Assembly: GCA_963707135.1 (NCBI GenBank)
Contig: CAVPOY010000001.1
Location: 248,001-312,000, forward strand
Length of the DNA: 64,000 nt
Direction of reading: 5' to 3'
Source of the DNA: JBGSTR01 sp963707135
Lineage (GTDB): Bacteria > Pseudomonadota > Gammaproteobacteria > Chromatiales > Chromatiaceae
Shown: one piece after another, positions 35,855 to 44,115 of the stretch
How positions within the stretch are numbered: the stretch's first letter is position 1
Layout of the letters: the number at the start of each line of letters is the position of its first letter
Notes under the pieces: model-generated
Database searches by the model: none
What the model was told of the DNA's origin: nothing
The model's input: only the letters and a program-made list of their open reading frames with translations
Made by a program: the position numbers and the translations under genes

Positions 35855-37461
35855 ATGCGCCGCCGCTCGTTGGGAGCGAACAGGATCGGGATGCCCTGAA
35901 CCGGGGGGCGCGGGAGCAGGCCTCGTCCGACCTCGGCGATCTGCACGGCGACCTGACCGGCATCGTCAGCTACAGCTCGGCCGGGCGGCTCCTGGTGGTC
36001 GGTGAAGACAGGGAACTGGTCGCCCGCGCGGTCGGCCACTGGTCCCCGTTACGGGCATCCGTGCTGTTGCTCGACAACGGCGGGAGGCCGGTATCCGGGG
36101 TCACAACCTGGCACTCGACCGCGGGGGCGATCGAGCTCGAGGGCTGGCTTGGGGCGTTTCGGCTCAGACTACCCGCCCAGGGGGCCGGCGTGGCGGTGCA
36201 CGATCTGGTGCTGGACCTGGGCTCGCGGCCGCTGATCCCCGCCGAGCTGCCGCCCCCTGGGTATGTGACCGCCGACGCGGATTCGCTAAATGATGCGATA
36301 GCGACCCTGCGGGACCTGGTGGGGCAGTTCCAGAAGCCGCGCTATTTCCGTTACGACCCGGACACGTGCGCCCACGGAATGAAGGGCATGACGGCGTGCA
36401 GGCGTTGCATCGACGCCTGCCCGGCACAGGCCATTACGAGCCTGGTGGAGCGGGTCCGGGTCGAGCCGCACCTTTGCCAGGGCGGCGGCGCTTGCGCGAC
36501 GGTCTGTCCGAGCGGCGCCATGACCTACGGCTATCCCGGCGTCGAGTCGGTGCTCGAGCGGGTGCGACGCCTGCTCTCGGGATACCTCGCGGCCGGCGGG
36601 ACGGACCCCGTGCTGCTGATCCACGACTCGGAGGGCGGGGCCGAACGGGTCCGTACGCTGATCGAGTCAGGCGGCGCCGGAACGGGTGATCTGCTCCCAC
36701 TCGCGGTCGAGGAGGTCGCGAGCCTCGGGATCGAGGCCTGGCTCGCGGCCCTGGCCTACGGGGCGCGGGCGATCCGGTTGGTCGCGCCGCCGGCGCTGCC
36801 CGCGGCTTCACGCCGGTCGATTGACGAGCAGATCGCCATTGCCGGCGCTGTGCTTGACGGGCTCGGCGCCGCGCCGGGTGTGGTTGGCTGGTTCGACGAG
36901 ACGGATCCGGGTCCGCTGTTTCCGGAGATCGAGCCGGCGCGCCACGCCTCGGTCGGGGACAAGCGCCAGATTTTCTACGCCGCGCTGGATCATCTGTACG
37001 CTTGCTGCCCGCGGCCGCACCCGCTCGCCGCTCTCCCGGCGGGGGCCCCGTTCGGCACCGCCGCGGTGAACGAGAAGGCGTGCACCCTGTGTCTCGCCTG
37101 CGTGACGGTCTGTCCCGGCAAGGCCCTGCTGGACGGACAGGATGTCCCTCAGCTGCGTTTCCTGGAGGCCAATTGCCTCCAATGCGGCCTGTGCACCCGG
37201 GCCTGCCCGGAGGACGCGGTCTGGATCACGCCGCGTCTGTTGTTCGACGCCGCCGCGCGGGGCCGCCCCCGTGTCCTGCGGGAAGACGCCCCCTTCCACT
37301 GCGTGAGCTGCGGCAAGCCGTTCGCCACCACCTCGGCGATCGGTCGCATCGGCCAGAGGCTCGCGGGCCACTCCATGTTTGCCGAGCCCGCGTCGCGGCG
37401 CCGGCTGCAGATGTGTGGCGATTGCCGGGTCAAGGACATGATGCGCGGCGGCGAAATATGA
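35851..37461 (+). CDS. Multi-cluster 4Fe-4S ferredoxin-like protein of the fdh operon
   Basis: 536 residues with cysteine clusters for about four [4Fe-4S] centres. CRRCIDACPAQAI and CQGGGACATVCPSGAM lie near 190-230, CTLCLACVTVCPGKAL near 410, and CLQCGLCTRACPEDAV near 445. Near the C-terminus there is a CVSCGKPF...CGDC zinc-ribbon-like pair. Between them is a domain with HDSEGGAERVRTLIES resembling a FrhD/MvhD-like region. The family accompanies DUF3305/DUF3306 and is thought to act as an electron-transfer or assembly partner for formate dehydrogenase; that role is inferred. ATG overlaps the DUF3306 stop. Confidence 0.85.
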   Translation: MNAPPLVGSEQDRDALNRGAREQASSDLGDLHGDLTGIVSYSSAGRLLVVGEDRELVARAVGHWSPLRASVLLLDNGGRPVSGVTTWHSTAGAIELEGWLGAFRLRLPAQGAGVAVHDLVLDLGSRPLIPAELPPPGYVTADADSLNDAIATLRDLVGQFQKPRYFRYDPDTCAHGMKGMTACRRCIDACPAQAITSLVERVRVEPHLCQGGGACATVCPSGAMTYGYPGVESVLERVRRLLSGYLAAGGTDPVLLIHDSEGGAERVRTLIESGGAGTGDLLPLAVEEVASLGIEAWLAALAYGARAIRLVAPPALPAASRRSIDEQIAIAGAVLDGLGAAPGVVGWFDETDPGPLFPEIEPARHASVGDKRQIFYAALDHLYACCPRPHPLAALPAGAPFGTAAVNEKACTLCLACVTVCPGKALLDGQDVPQLRFLEANCLQCGLCTRACPEDAVWITPRLLFDAAARGRPRVLREDAPFHCVSCGKPFATTSAIGRIGQRLAGHSMFAEPASRRRLQMCGDCRVKDMMRGGEI

Positions 37462-37612
37462 CCCGGCTCGGTTCACGCCTCGAGGAACCGCGGGCGATGA
37501 GGTCCGGGATGGCCCTGCTAGTCGTGGGCGGTTAGGCGAATTATGGATTATCCGTTCGTTTTGTCCGGATCGCACTGGCGCCGGGATTGCTCCCTTTGAC
37601 GAAGAACCCGCG

Positions 37613-38248
37613 ATGAGAGATCTCGCCTTGGATCCTGCATTGAAGTACGCGCCGCGTGGCCTGGCGCCTGAAGACGAGGCGCGAGCCGGAACCTATGCCC
37701 TGCTCGCCCACGCGCTGCGCCACGCGAGTGGAGCGGAGATCCTGGCTCCCCTGATGGATCTGCCCCCCGCGGACGGCCGGGACGCTTTCGCGCTCGCCTG
37801 GGAGGCCCTGCGGCTGGCGGCGGCTCGAACGGCACCCGATGCGGTCGCGGACGAGTACCATGTCCTCTTCATCGGGCTGGGACGTGGCGAGCTGGTGCCC
37901 TACGGATCCTGGTACCAGACCGGCTTCCTGATGGAGCGGCCGCTCGGGGTACTGCGTGCCGACCTGCGCGCGCTCGGGTTCGAGCGACAGCCGGGCGTTC
38001 GGGAGCCGGAGGATCATGTGGCGGCCCTGTTCGAGGTCATGGCGCAATTGGCACTGGATACCCGAACGGATTCCGTAGAAGGCATCGACCGCCAGCGGGC
38101 CTTTTTCGGGGTCCACCTCGGCGGCTGGGTGGATCGGTTCTTCGCCGATCTGGAGTCCGCGCGGTCGGCCTGCCTGTACCGCTCGGTTGCGCGGCTTGGC
38201 AGTGCCTTCTTCGCGCTGGAGCGGCGCTACCTCGAGATGGATGCCTGA
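37613..38248 (+). CDS. TorD/DmsD-family maturation chaperone
   Basis: 211 residues, helical. Family landmarks are RAGTYALLAHALRH at the N-terminus, DEYHVLFIGLGRGELVPYGSWYQTGFLMERPLGVLRADLRALGFE (only its core FIGLGRGELVPYGSWY is needed for recognition), EPEDHVAALFEVMAQLAL and FFGVHLGGWVDRFFADLESA. TorD chaperones bind Tat signal peptides of molybdoenzymes and guard them until the cofactor is inserted. The client is most likely the Tat-exported FdhA encoded two genes downstream. The 150 bp upstream hold no gene. Start is ATG 37613 with a weak AAGAA site. Confidence 0.88.
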   Translation: MRDLALDPALKYAPRGLAPEDEARAGTYALLAHALRHASGAEILAPLMDLPPADGRDAFALAWEALRLAAARTAPDAVADEYHVLFIGLGRGELVPYGSWYQTGFLMERPLGVLRADLRALGFERQPGVREPEDHVAALFEVMAQLALDTRTDSVEGIDRQRAFFGVHLGGWVDRFFADLESARSACLYRSVARLGSAFFALERRYLEMDA

Positions 38249-38300
38249 GACCTGTTTTTCGGCGCCGCCGGTCCCCGGCGGCGCAATCGGAGGAATGACC

Positions 38301-38519
38301 ATGAGCGATGAGATGAGCGAGCAGCAGACCCGAGACGAAGGCCGCAGGGCTTTTCTGAAGAGCGGTGCCGCGGCGGGCGCGGCCGCGGTTGCCACGACGT
38401 TGCTCCCAAGCGGCGTCCTGGCCGCGATCGACCGGGAGCCGGCGGGGTCCGCGCCTCGTAAGAAGGGCTACCAGCTGTCACAGCATGTCATCGACTACTA
38501 CAAGAGCGCCAGCCTGTAA
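38301..38519 (+). CDS. Small twin-arginine leader protein of the fdh operon
   Basis: 72 residues. It has a Tat-like segment RRAFLKSGAAAGAAAVATTLL followed within a few residues by GVLAA, and a mature part of only about 35 residues ending in HVIDYYKSASL. ATG 38301 is chosen because CGGAGG lies 7 bp upstream; ATG 38295 would be too close. Such tiny Tat proteins recur between the TorD-like chaperone and FdhA in this operon class and may be an accessory or electron-transfer-associated subunit. Function is not established. Confidence 0.8.
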   Translation: MSDEMSEQQTRDEGRRAFLKSGAAAGAAAVATTLLPSGVLAAIDREPAGSAPRKKGYQLSQHVIDYYKSASL

Positions 38520-38560
38520 CGCTCGCCGGCACTCAGCGCACAAGACTCGGAGAGAACGCC

Positions 38561-41470
38561 ATGAAGCTCCAGAAAATGCCCTCGCACGCCACGGCGGCGG
38601 AATCACCCAGGTCGCGCGTCGGCGCGCTCGCGGTGGACCGACGCGAGTTTCTTCGCAGCACGGGTCTCCTTGCGGGGGGCGCGGCCGCCGCGGCCGCCCT
38701 TGCGCCCGGCATGGTGCGCCGGGCGGAGGCCACCGCGGCACCCGAGCAGGCCGCCGGGGCGAAGACGACAGCGCGCACCATCTGCACTCACTGCTCGGTG
38801 GGCTGCGGCATCTACGCCGAGGTCACCGATGGGGTCTGGACCGGTCAGGAGCCGGCGTTCGATCATCCGTTCAACCGGGGCGCGCATTGCGCCAAGGGCG
38901 CGTCGGTGCGCGAGCACGGGCACGGCGAGCGGCGGCTCAAGTACCCGATGAAGCTGGTCGACGGAAAATGGCGGCGGATCTCGTGGGACGAGGCGGTCAA
39001 CGAGGTCGGCGACCAGATGCTGCAGATTCGAGAGCAGTCCGGGCCGGACTCGGTCTACTGGCTGGGCTCCGCCAAGCACAGCAACGAGCAGGCCTACTTG
39101 TTCCGCAAGTTCGCGGCCCTCTGGGGTACCAACAACGTCGATCATCAGGCCCGCATCTGTCATTCCACGACGGTCGCCGGCGTAGCCAACACCTGGGGCT
39201 ACGGCGCGATGACCAACTCCTACAACGACATCCACAACTCCAAGGCGATCCTGATCATCGGCGGCAACCCGGCGGAGGCCCATCCGGTGTCGCTGCTGCA
39301 CGTCTTCCGCGGCAAGGAGCGAAACAACGCCCCCCTGATCGTCATCGACCCGCGCTTCACTCGCACCGCGGCCCACGCCGACCACTACGTGCGGATTCGG
39401 CCGGGTACCGACGTGCCGTTCGTCTACGGCATGCTCTGGCACATCTTCCAGAACGGCTGGGAGGACAAGGCGTTCATCCGCCAGCGGGTCTACGGCATGG
39501 ACGAGGTGCGAAAGGAGGTCGCGAAGTGGACGCCGGACGAGGTGGAACGCGTCACGGGCGTGCCCGAGGCGTTGGTACTGCGCACCGCCAAGCTGATGGC
39601 CGACAATCGCCCGGGGACCTTCATCTGGTGCATGGGCGGCACTCAGCACACCATCGGCAACAACAACACCCGGGCCTACTGCATCTTCCAGCTCGCGTTG
39701 GGCAACATGGGCGTCGCGGGCGGCGGAACCAACATATTCCGTGGCCACGACAACGTGCAGGGTGCGACCGACATGGGCGTCCTGTCCCATGACCTGCCGG
39801 GCTACTACGGGCTCGCCGAGGGGGCCTGGAAACACTGGGCGTCCGTCTGGGGTGTCGATTACGAATGGCTCAAGGGCCGGTTCGACCAGGCCGAGATCAC
39901 GGACCAGGGGGCCTACGAGACGGAAGGTGACAAGCCGCTCCCGCCCATGAACGCCAAGGGCATCCCGGTCTCGCGCTGGATCGACGGCGTGCTCGAGGAC
40001 AAGGCCAATATCGCCCAGAGGGACAACGTCAGGGCGATGGTCCTGTGGGGTCACGCGCCGAACAGCCAGACCCGCGGCCCCGAGATGAAAAAGGCCATGG
40101 AGAAGCTGGACCTGATGGTCATTATCGACCCCTATCCGACGGTCTCGGCGGTCATGCAGGACCGTACCGACGGCGTCTATCTGCTGCCGGCCTGCACCCA
40201 GTTCGAGACTTACGGCTCCGTAACGGCTTCGAACCGCTCCGTGCAGTGGCGCGACAGGGTCATCGAGCCGCTGTTCGAGTCGCTCCCGGATCACACCATC
40301 ATGTACAGGCTGGCGAAGAAGCTCGGGTTCGCCGACGAGTTGTGCAAGAACATCCAGGTAAACGGCGAGGAGCCGCTGATCGAGGACATCACCCGCGAGT
40401 TCAACCGCGGGATGTGGACCATCGGCTACACCGGGCAGAGCCCGGAGCGCTTGAAGGCCCACCAGCAGAACTGGCACACCTTCGACTTCACCAGCCTCAA
40501 GGCCATCGGCGGCCCCGCCGACGGTGACTTCTACGGGCTGCCCTGGCCCTGCTGGGGAACGGCCGAGATGAGGCATCCGGGTTCCCCGAATCTCTACGAC
40601 ACATCCATCACGGTCGCCGAGGGTGGGCTGCCCTTCCGGGCGCGCTTCGGGGTCGAGCGCGATGGTGTGAATCTGCTGGCCGAGGAGTCCTATACGGTCG
40701 GATCCGAGATCGAGGACGGCTACCCCGAGTTCACCGCGGACCTGTTGAAGCAGCTCGGCTGGTGGGACGACCTCACCGCCGAGGAGAAGGCGAAGGCCGA
40801 GGGCAAGAACTGGAAGACGGACCTCTCCGGCGGCATCCAGCGGGTGGCCATCAAGCATGGCTGCGCGCCCTACGGGAACGCGAAGGCGCGCTGCGTGGTC
40901 TGGACCTTCCCGGACGCGGTGCCGATCCACCGCGAGCCGCTGTACACCACTCGGCGGGATCTGGTCGAGAAATACCCGACCTACGAGGACCGCAAGTCCT
41001 TCTACCGCCTGCCGACCCGTTACCAGTCCATTCAGGCCACCGACTACTCGAAGGACTTCCCGCTGATCCTCACCAGCGGGCGTCTGGTCGAATACGAGGG
41101 CGGCGGCGACGAGACCCGCTCGAATCCCTGGCTCGCCGAGCTCCAGCAGGACATGTTCGCCGAGATCAATCTGCGGGACGCCAACAACGCCGGGGTTCGC
41201 GACGGCAAGGACATGTGGCTCGAGAGCCCTGAAGGGGCGCGCATCCGGGTCAAGGCCCTGGTCACCGAGCGCGTGGCCCCGGGCGTGGTGTTCACGCCGT
41301 TCCACTTCGGCGGCCATTTCCAGGGCGCCGACCTGCGGGCGAAGTATCCGGAGGGGGCCGACCCCTATGTGCTGGGCGAGGCCTGCAACACCGCGTTCAC
41401 CTACGGCTACGACTCGGTCACGGCGATGCAGGAGACCAAGTGCTCGCTATGCAAAATCTACCCGGCCTGA
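38561..41470 (+). CDS. fdhA: Formate dehydrogenase, catalytic alpha subunit (Cys form, Tat-exported)
   Basis: A bis-MGD molybdo- or tungstoenzyme oxidising formate to CO2. Tat motif is RREFLRS (Arg27-28) with an Ala-rich core. The [4Fe-4S] ligands are CTHCSVGC and HCAKGAS (Cys75, 78, 82, 110). The active-site pair is Cys200-His201 in QARICHSTT, so Cys stands where selenoproteins have Sec. Further molybdopterin motifs include IIGGNPAEAHPVSLLH, MGGTQHTIGNNNTRAY and FRGHDNVQGATDMG. The C-terminal molybdopterin-binding beta-barrel is intact (FPLILTSGRLVEYEGGG). 969 residues. ATG follows GGAGAGAACGCC. The protein is predicted to act in the periplasm with FdhB and FdhC. Confidence 0.96.
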   Translation: MKLQKMPSHATAAESPRSRVGALAVDRREFLRSTGLLAGGAAAAAALAPGMVRRAEATAAPEQAAGAKTTARTICTHCSVGCGIYAEVTDGVWTGQEPAFDHPFNRGAHCAKGASVREHGHGERRLKYPMKLVDGKWRRISWDEAVNEVGDQMLQIREQSGPDSVYWLGSAKHSNEQAYLFRKFAALWGTNNVDHQARICHSTTVAGVANTWGYGAMTNSYNDIHNSKAILIIGGNPAEAHPVSLLHVFRGKERNNAPLIVIDPRFTRTAAHADHYVRIRPGTDVPFVYGMLWHIFQNGWEDKAFIRQRVYGMDEVRKEVAKWTPDEVERVTGVPEALVLRTAKLMADNRPGTFIWCMGGTQHTIGNNNTRAYCIFQLALGNMGVAGGGTNIFRGHDNVQGATDMGVLSHDLPGYYGLAEGAWKHWASVWGVDYEWLKGRFDQAEITDQGAYETEGDKPLPPMNAKGIPVSRWIDGVLEDKANIAQRDNVRAMVLWGHAPNSQTRGPEMKKAMEKLDLMVIIDPYPTVSAVMQDRTDGVYLLPACTQFETYGSVTASNRSVQWRDRVIEPLFESLPDHTIMYRLAKKLGFADELCKNIQVNGEEPLIEDITREFNRGMWTIGYTGQSPERLKAHQQNWHTFDFTSLKAIGGPADGDFYGLPWPCWGTAEMRHPGSPNLYDTSITVAEGGLPFRARFGVERDGVNLLAEESYTVGSEIEDGYPEFTADLLKQLGWWDDLTAEEKAKAEGKNWKTDLSGGIQRVAIKHGCAPYGNAKARCVVWTFPDAVPIHREPLYTTRRDLVEKYPTYEDRKSFYRLPTRYQSIQATDYSKDFPLILTSGRLVEYEGGGDETRSNPWLAELQQDMFAEINLRDANNAGVRDGKDMWLESPEGARIRVKALVTERVAPGVVFTPFHFGGHFQGADLRAKYPEGADPYVLGEACNTAFTYGYDSVTAMQETKCSLCKIYPA

Positions 41471-41504
41471 TGTCGGCGACTGCTGCGCAACGGAGATAAA
41501 GATC

Positions 41505-42140
41505 ATGGCAAGAATGAAATTTTTCTGTGATGCCGAGCGCTGCATCGAGTGCAATGGCTGCGTCACGGCCTGCAAGAACGTCAACGAGGTCCCCTGGGGC
41601 ATCAACCGCCGGCGCGTCGTGACCATCAACGACGGCGAGCCCGGGGAGCGCTCCATGTCGGTCGCCTGCATGCACTGCTCGGATGCGCCCTGCATGGCGG
41701 TCTGTCCGGTCGACTGCTTCTACCAGACCGCCGACGGCTTGGTGCTGCACGACAAGGATATCTGTATCGGCTGCGGGTACTGCTTCTACGCCTGCCCCTT
41801 CGGTGCCCCGCAGTTTCCCACCGAGGGTGCCTTCGGCTCCCGCGGCAAGATGGACAAGTGCACCTTCTGCGCCGGCGGACCGGAAGCGGACGGCAGCGCG
41901 GAGGAGCGCCGCAAATACGGTGCGAATCGGCTCGCGGAGGGCAAGCTGCCGGCCTGCGCCGAGATGTGCGCCACCAAGGCGCTGCTGGCCGGTGACGCCG
42001 ACGTCGTTGCGGACATCTACAGAGAGCGGGTCGCTTACCGCGGTGCGGTGGGGCTTCAGCGCGGCTGGGGGGTGGCCTACGGCAAGCCGGGGGTGCGCGA
42101 AACCCAGGGGATGGAAGGCAAGGCGGCCGGGAGGGACTGA
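41505..42140 (+). CDS. fdhB: Formate dehydrogenase, iron-sulfur beta subunit
   Basis: 211 residues with four [4Fe-4S] cluster motifs: CIECNGCVTACKNV, CMHCSDAPCMAVCPVDCF, CIGCGYCFYACPFGAPQF and, between residues about 118 and 160, CTFC with CAEMC. This is the standard electron conduit of respiratory formate dehydrogenases, passing electrons from FdhA to the membrane cytochrome b subunit. No C-terminal anchoring helix as in E. coli FdnH is evident. ATG 41505 has CGGAG upstream and lies 34 bp after fdhA. Confidence 0.95.
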   Translation: MARMKFFCDAERCIECNGCVTACKNVNEVPWGINRRRVVTINDGEPGERSMSVACMHCSDAPCMAVCPVDCFYQTADGLVLHDKDICIGCGYCFYACPFGAPQFPTEGAFGSRGKMDKCTFCAGGPEADGSAEERRKYGANRLAEGKLPACAEMCATKALLAGDADVVADIYRERVAYRGAVGLQRGWGVAYGKPGVRETQGMEGKAAGRD

Positions 42141-42173
42141 ACGGGCCTCCAGCGTCCAGTCGCCAGCCGACCA

Positions 42174-42323
42174 GGGAAACGCTGATCTGTTGCGTTTCCC
42201 GTCCGGGCCAAGGATTGTCCGGCATATTCAATGGATGTAGGCGATTGACAATGGAGCGCTCCGCGAGTCGCGCCTCTCGGAGCGCGAGCTGATCAAATGT
42301 CAGGATGGCTTCTGATCAGTGTC
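42174..42323 (+). repeat. Hairpin-rich interspersed repeat, copy 3, inside the fdh operon
   Basis: The best-structured copy. GGGAAACGC (42174-42182) pairs perfectly with GCGTTTCCC (42192-42200). GCGCTCCGCGAG (42256-42267) pairs with CTCTCGGAGCGC (42274-42285) with one mismatch. It matches 6771-6927 in the same orientation and 378-530 in the opposite one. It fills the gap between fdhB and fdhC, so any full-length operon transcript would carry both hairpins. Confidence 0.75.
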
Positions 42324-42364
42324 TGCCCAGAGTGCGGCGCGTCGTCCACCGATGGAGGTGATCC

Positions 42365-43453
42365 ATGAGCGATAGGACCGGTGACATGAAACGTCGCCGA
42401 TATCGCACCGCGCTCCGGGGCGCGCTGCTGTTGCTCGCGTTCGTGCTGGTCGTGCCGCTGATCCCCTACGGCCTGGCCGAGACCGGCGTTCAGCTCACCA
42501 ACCCCGGCGCCGACCTCTGGCGGGCGGTTCGCCAACGGGTTCAGGAGCCCATGAGCACCCAGGTCGAAGGCATCGACAGCTCGGTGCTGATAAGCCCCTA
42601 CGGCGAGGAGTGGCGGCTGTTCCGGGCCGACAAGCTGGTCCCGATCGGCGGGGCGGTACTGCTCGGCACGCTCGCGCTGATCGCGGCCTTCTACCTGATT
42701 CGGGGGCGCATCCGCATCGACGGCGGGCGATCCGGCAAGCTGGTGCCGCGTTTCTCGGTCAACCAGCGCGTGGTCCACTGGTTCGCCGCCAGTCAGTTCG
42801 TCATCCTCGGGGTCACTGGCCTGGTGATGCTCTATGGCCGCTATGTGCTGATTCCGCTGCTCGGGCCCGAGGGCTTCTCGGCGACCGCCGCGGCCTGCAA
42901 GGAGGTCCACAACCTGTTCGGGCCGGTCTTCCCGTTCGCGATCGTCGCTCTGATCCTGTTGTTCGGGCGCGGCAACGGGTTCCGTTGGCTGGACGTCAAA
43001 TGGTTCCTCAAGGCCGGCGGGCTCTTCGGGCACACCATGGCCGACTCGGGCTACTACAACGGCGGCCAGAAGACCTGGTTCTGGATGACGGTGCTTTTCG
43101 GCCTCGTCATCTCGGTCTCCGGCCTGATCCTGGACTTCCCGGTCTTCGGTCAGGGACGCGATCTGATGGCGCTGGCCCATGTCTCCCATGCCGTGATCGC
43201 CGTGCTTTTCATCGCCGCGGCCTTCGGCCACATCTACATCGGCACACTCGGGATGGAAGGCGCGGCCGAGTCGATGACCCAGGGCTACGTGGACGCCAAC
43301 TGGGCCAAGGAGCACCACAACCTCTGGTACGCGGAGATGGAGCGGGCCGGCATGGTCGACGTCCAGCCCAATGCGCTGGAAGAGGTCAGGCGACACGACG
43401 ACATCGACTTCAAGGGCTTCGGGTCGCCCGGGGTCAAGGCGGACGAGGGGTAA
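42365..43453 (+). CDS. fdhC: Formate dehydrogenase, cytochrome b gamma subunit
   Basis: A 362-residue integral membrane protein that takes electrons from FdhB through haem b to quinone. Helices occur near 18-36 (LLLLAFVLVVPLIPYGLA), 93-113, 132-155, 178-200, 232-258 and 270-295. Likely haem ligands are in NQRVVHWFAASQF, CKEVHNLFGP and AHVSHAVIAVLFIAAAFGHIYIG. The N-terminal extension with a large periplasmic loop is typical of the FdhC/FdoI-like group. The ribosome site GGAGGTGATCC immediately before ATG 42365 is an unusually complete anti-16S match, perhaps compensating for the upstream repeat. Confidence 0.94.
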   Translation: MSDRTGDMKRRRYRTALRGALLLLAFVLVVPLIPYGLAETGVQLTNPGADLWRAVRQRVQEPMSTQVEGIDSSVLISPYGEEWRLFRADKLVPIGGAVLLGTLALIAAFYLIRGRIRIDGGRSGKLVPRFSVNQRVVHWFAASQFVILGVTGLVMLYGRYVLIPLLGPEGFSATAAACKEVHNLFGPVFPFAIVALILLFGRGNGFRWLDVKWFLKAGGLFGHTMADSGYYNGGQKTWFWMTVLFGLVISVSGLILDFPVFGQGRDLMALAHVSHAVIAVLFIAAAFGHIYIGTLGMEGAAESMTQGYVDANWAKEHHNLWYAEMERAGMVDVQPNALEEVRRHDDIDFKGFGSPGVKADEG

Positions 43454-43457
43454 CCGA

Positions 43458-44099
43458 ATGTTTCTCGACTTCGTGGAGGGGCCGCTCTGGTATGCCGCGG
43501 TGGTGGTCTTCGTCGCGGGTGTCACCATCCGACTGGTGGAGGTCCTCGCCAAGGGGGTCAAGCCGGATCTGGCCCCGTCCCGGGCGGACGGCACGGCCGG
43601 TGCCCTGCGCACCATCGTGACCCGCTCATGGACCGCGGAGGGCTTTACGCGCGGCGCGACCTTCCACCTGATCGCGGGCTACATGTTCCATATTGGGCTG
43701 TTCGTCCTTTTGCTCTGGGCCGCGCCGCATGTGGACTTCATCCGCGAGCGGATTCTGGGCTTTGGCTGGACGCCCGCGCCCCATTGGCTGTTTATTGTCG
43801 CCGCGGATCTCGCCTTCGCCGGGATCATCCTGCTCTGGCTTCGCCGCATCATGCACCCGGTGATGCGCAGGATCTCGACCTTCGACGATCATGCCGGGGC
43901 GATCCTGACCTTCGTGGTGATGTTCACCGGCTGCATGGCGCTGCTCAAGAGTCACGACAGCCTGCGGGCGATCCACATGCTGACGGTCTGCCTGTGGCTG
44001 ATGTACTTCCCGTTCAGCCGGCTGATGCATGCCTTCACCTTTACCCTAAGCCGCGGCTACACCGGCGCCGCCATGGCCCGCAAGGGCGTTCGGGCTTGA
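43458..44099 (+). CDS. HdrE/DsrM/NarI-like membrane cytochrome b
   Basis: 213 residues with about five transmembrane helices (LWYAAVVVFVAGVTIRLVE, FHLIAGYMFHIGLFVLLLW, HWLFIVAADLAFAGIILLW, AGAILTFVVMFTGCMALL, HMLTVCLWLMYFPFSRLMH). Paired histidines in helices two and five are suitable for two haems b, as in NarI, DsrM and HdrE. It begins 4 bp after fdhC and is followed 16 bp later by an HdrD-like gene, the same pairing as hdrE-hdrD or dsrM-dsrK. It is expected to exchange electrons between quinone and its iron-sulfur partner. Confidence 0.82.
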   Translation: MFLDFVEGPLWYAAVVVFVAGVTIRLVEVLAKGVKPDLAPSRADGTAGALRTIVTRSWTAEGFTRGATFHLIAGYMFHIGLFVLLLWAAPHVDFIRERILGFGWTPAPHWLFIVAADLAFAGIILLWLRRIMHPVMRRISTFDDHAGAILTFVVMFTGCMALLKSHDSLRAIHMLTVCLWLMYFPFSRLMHAFTFTLSRGYTGAAMARKGVRA

Positions 44100-44115
44100 A
44101 CGGGGAGCGAGCGAA

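Noticed and set aside
38603..41317. 904-residue open frame antisense to fdhA
   Set aside because: Same cause as above: GC-rich codon third positions keep the opposite frame open. No motif is present.
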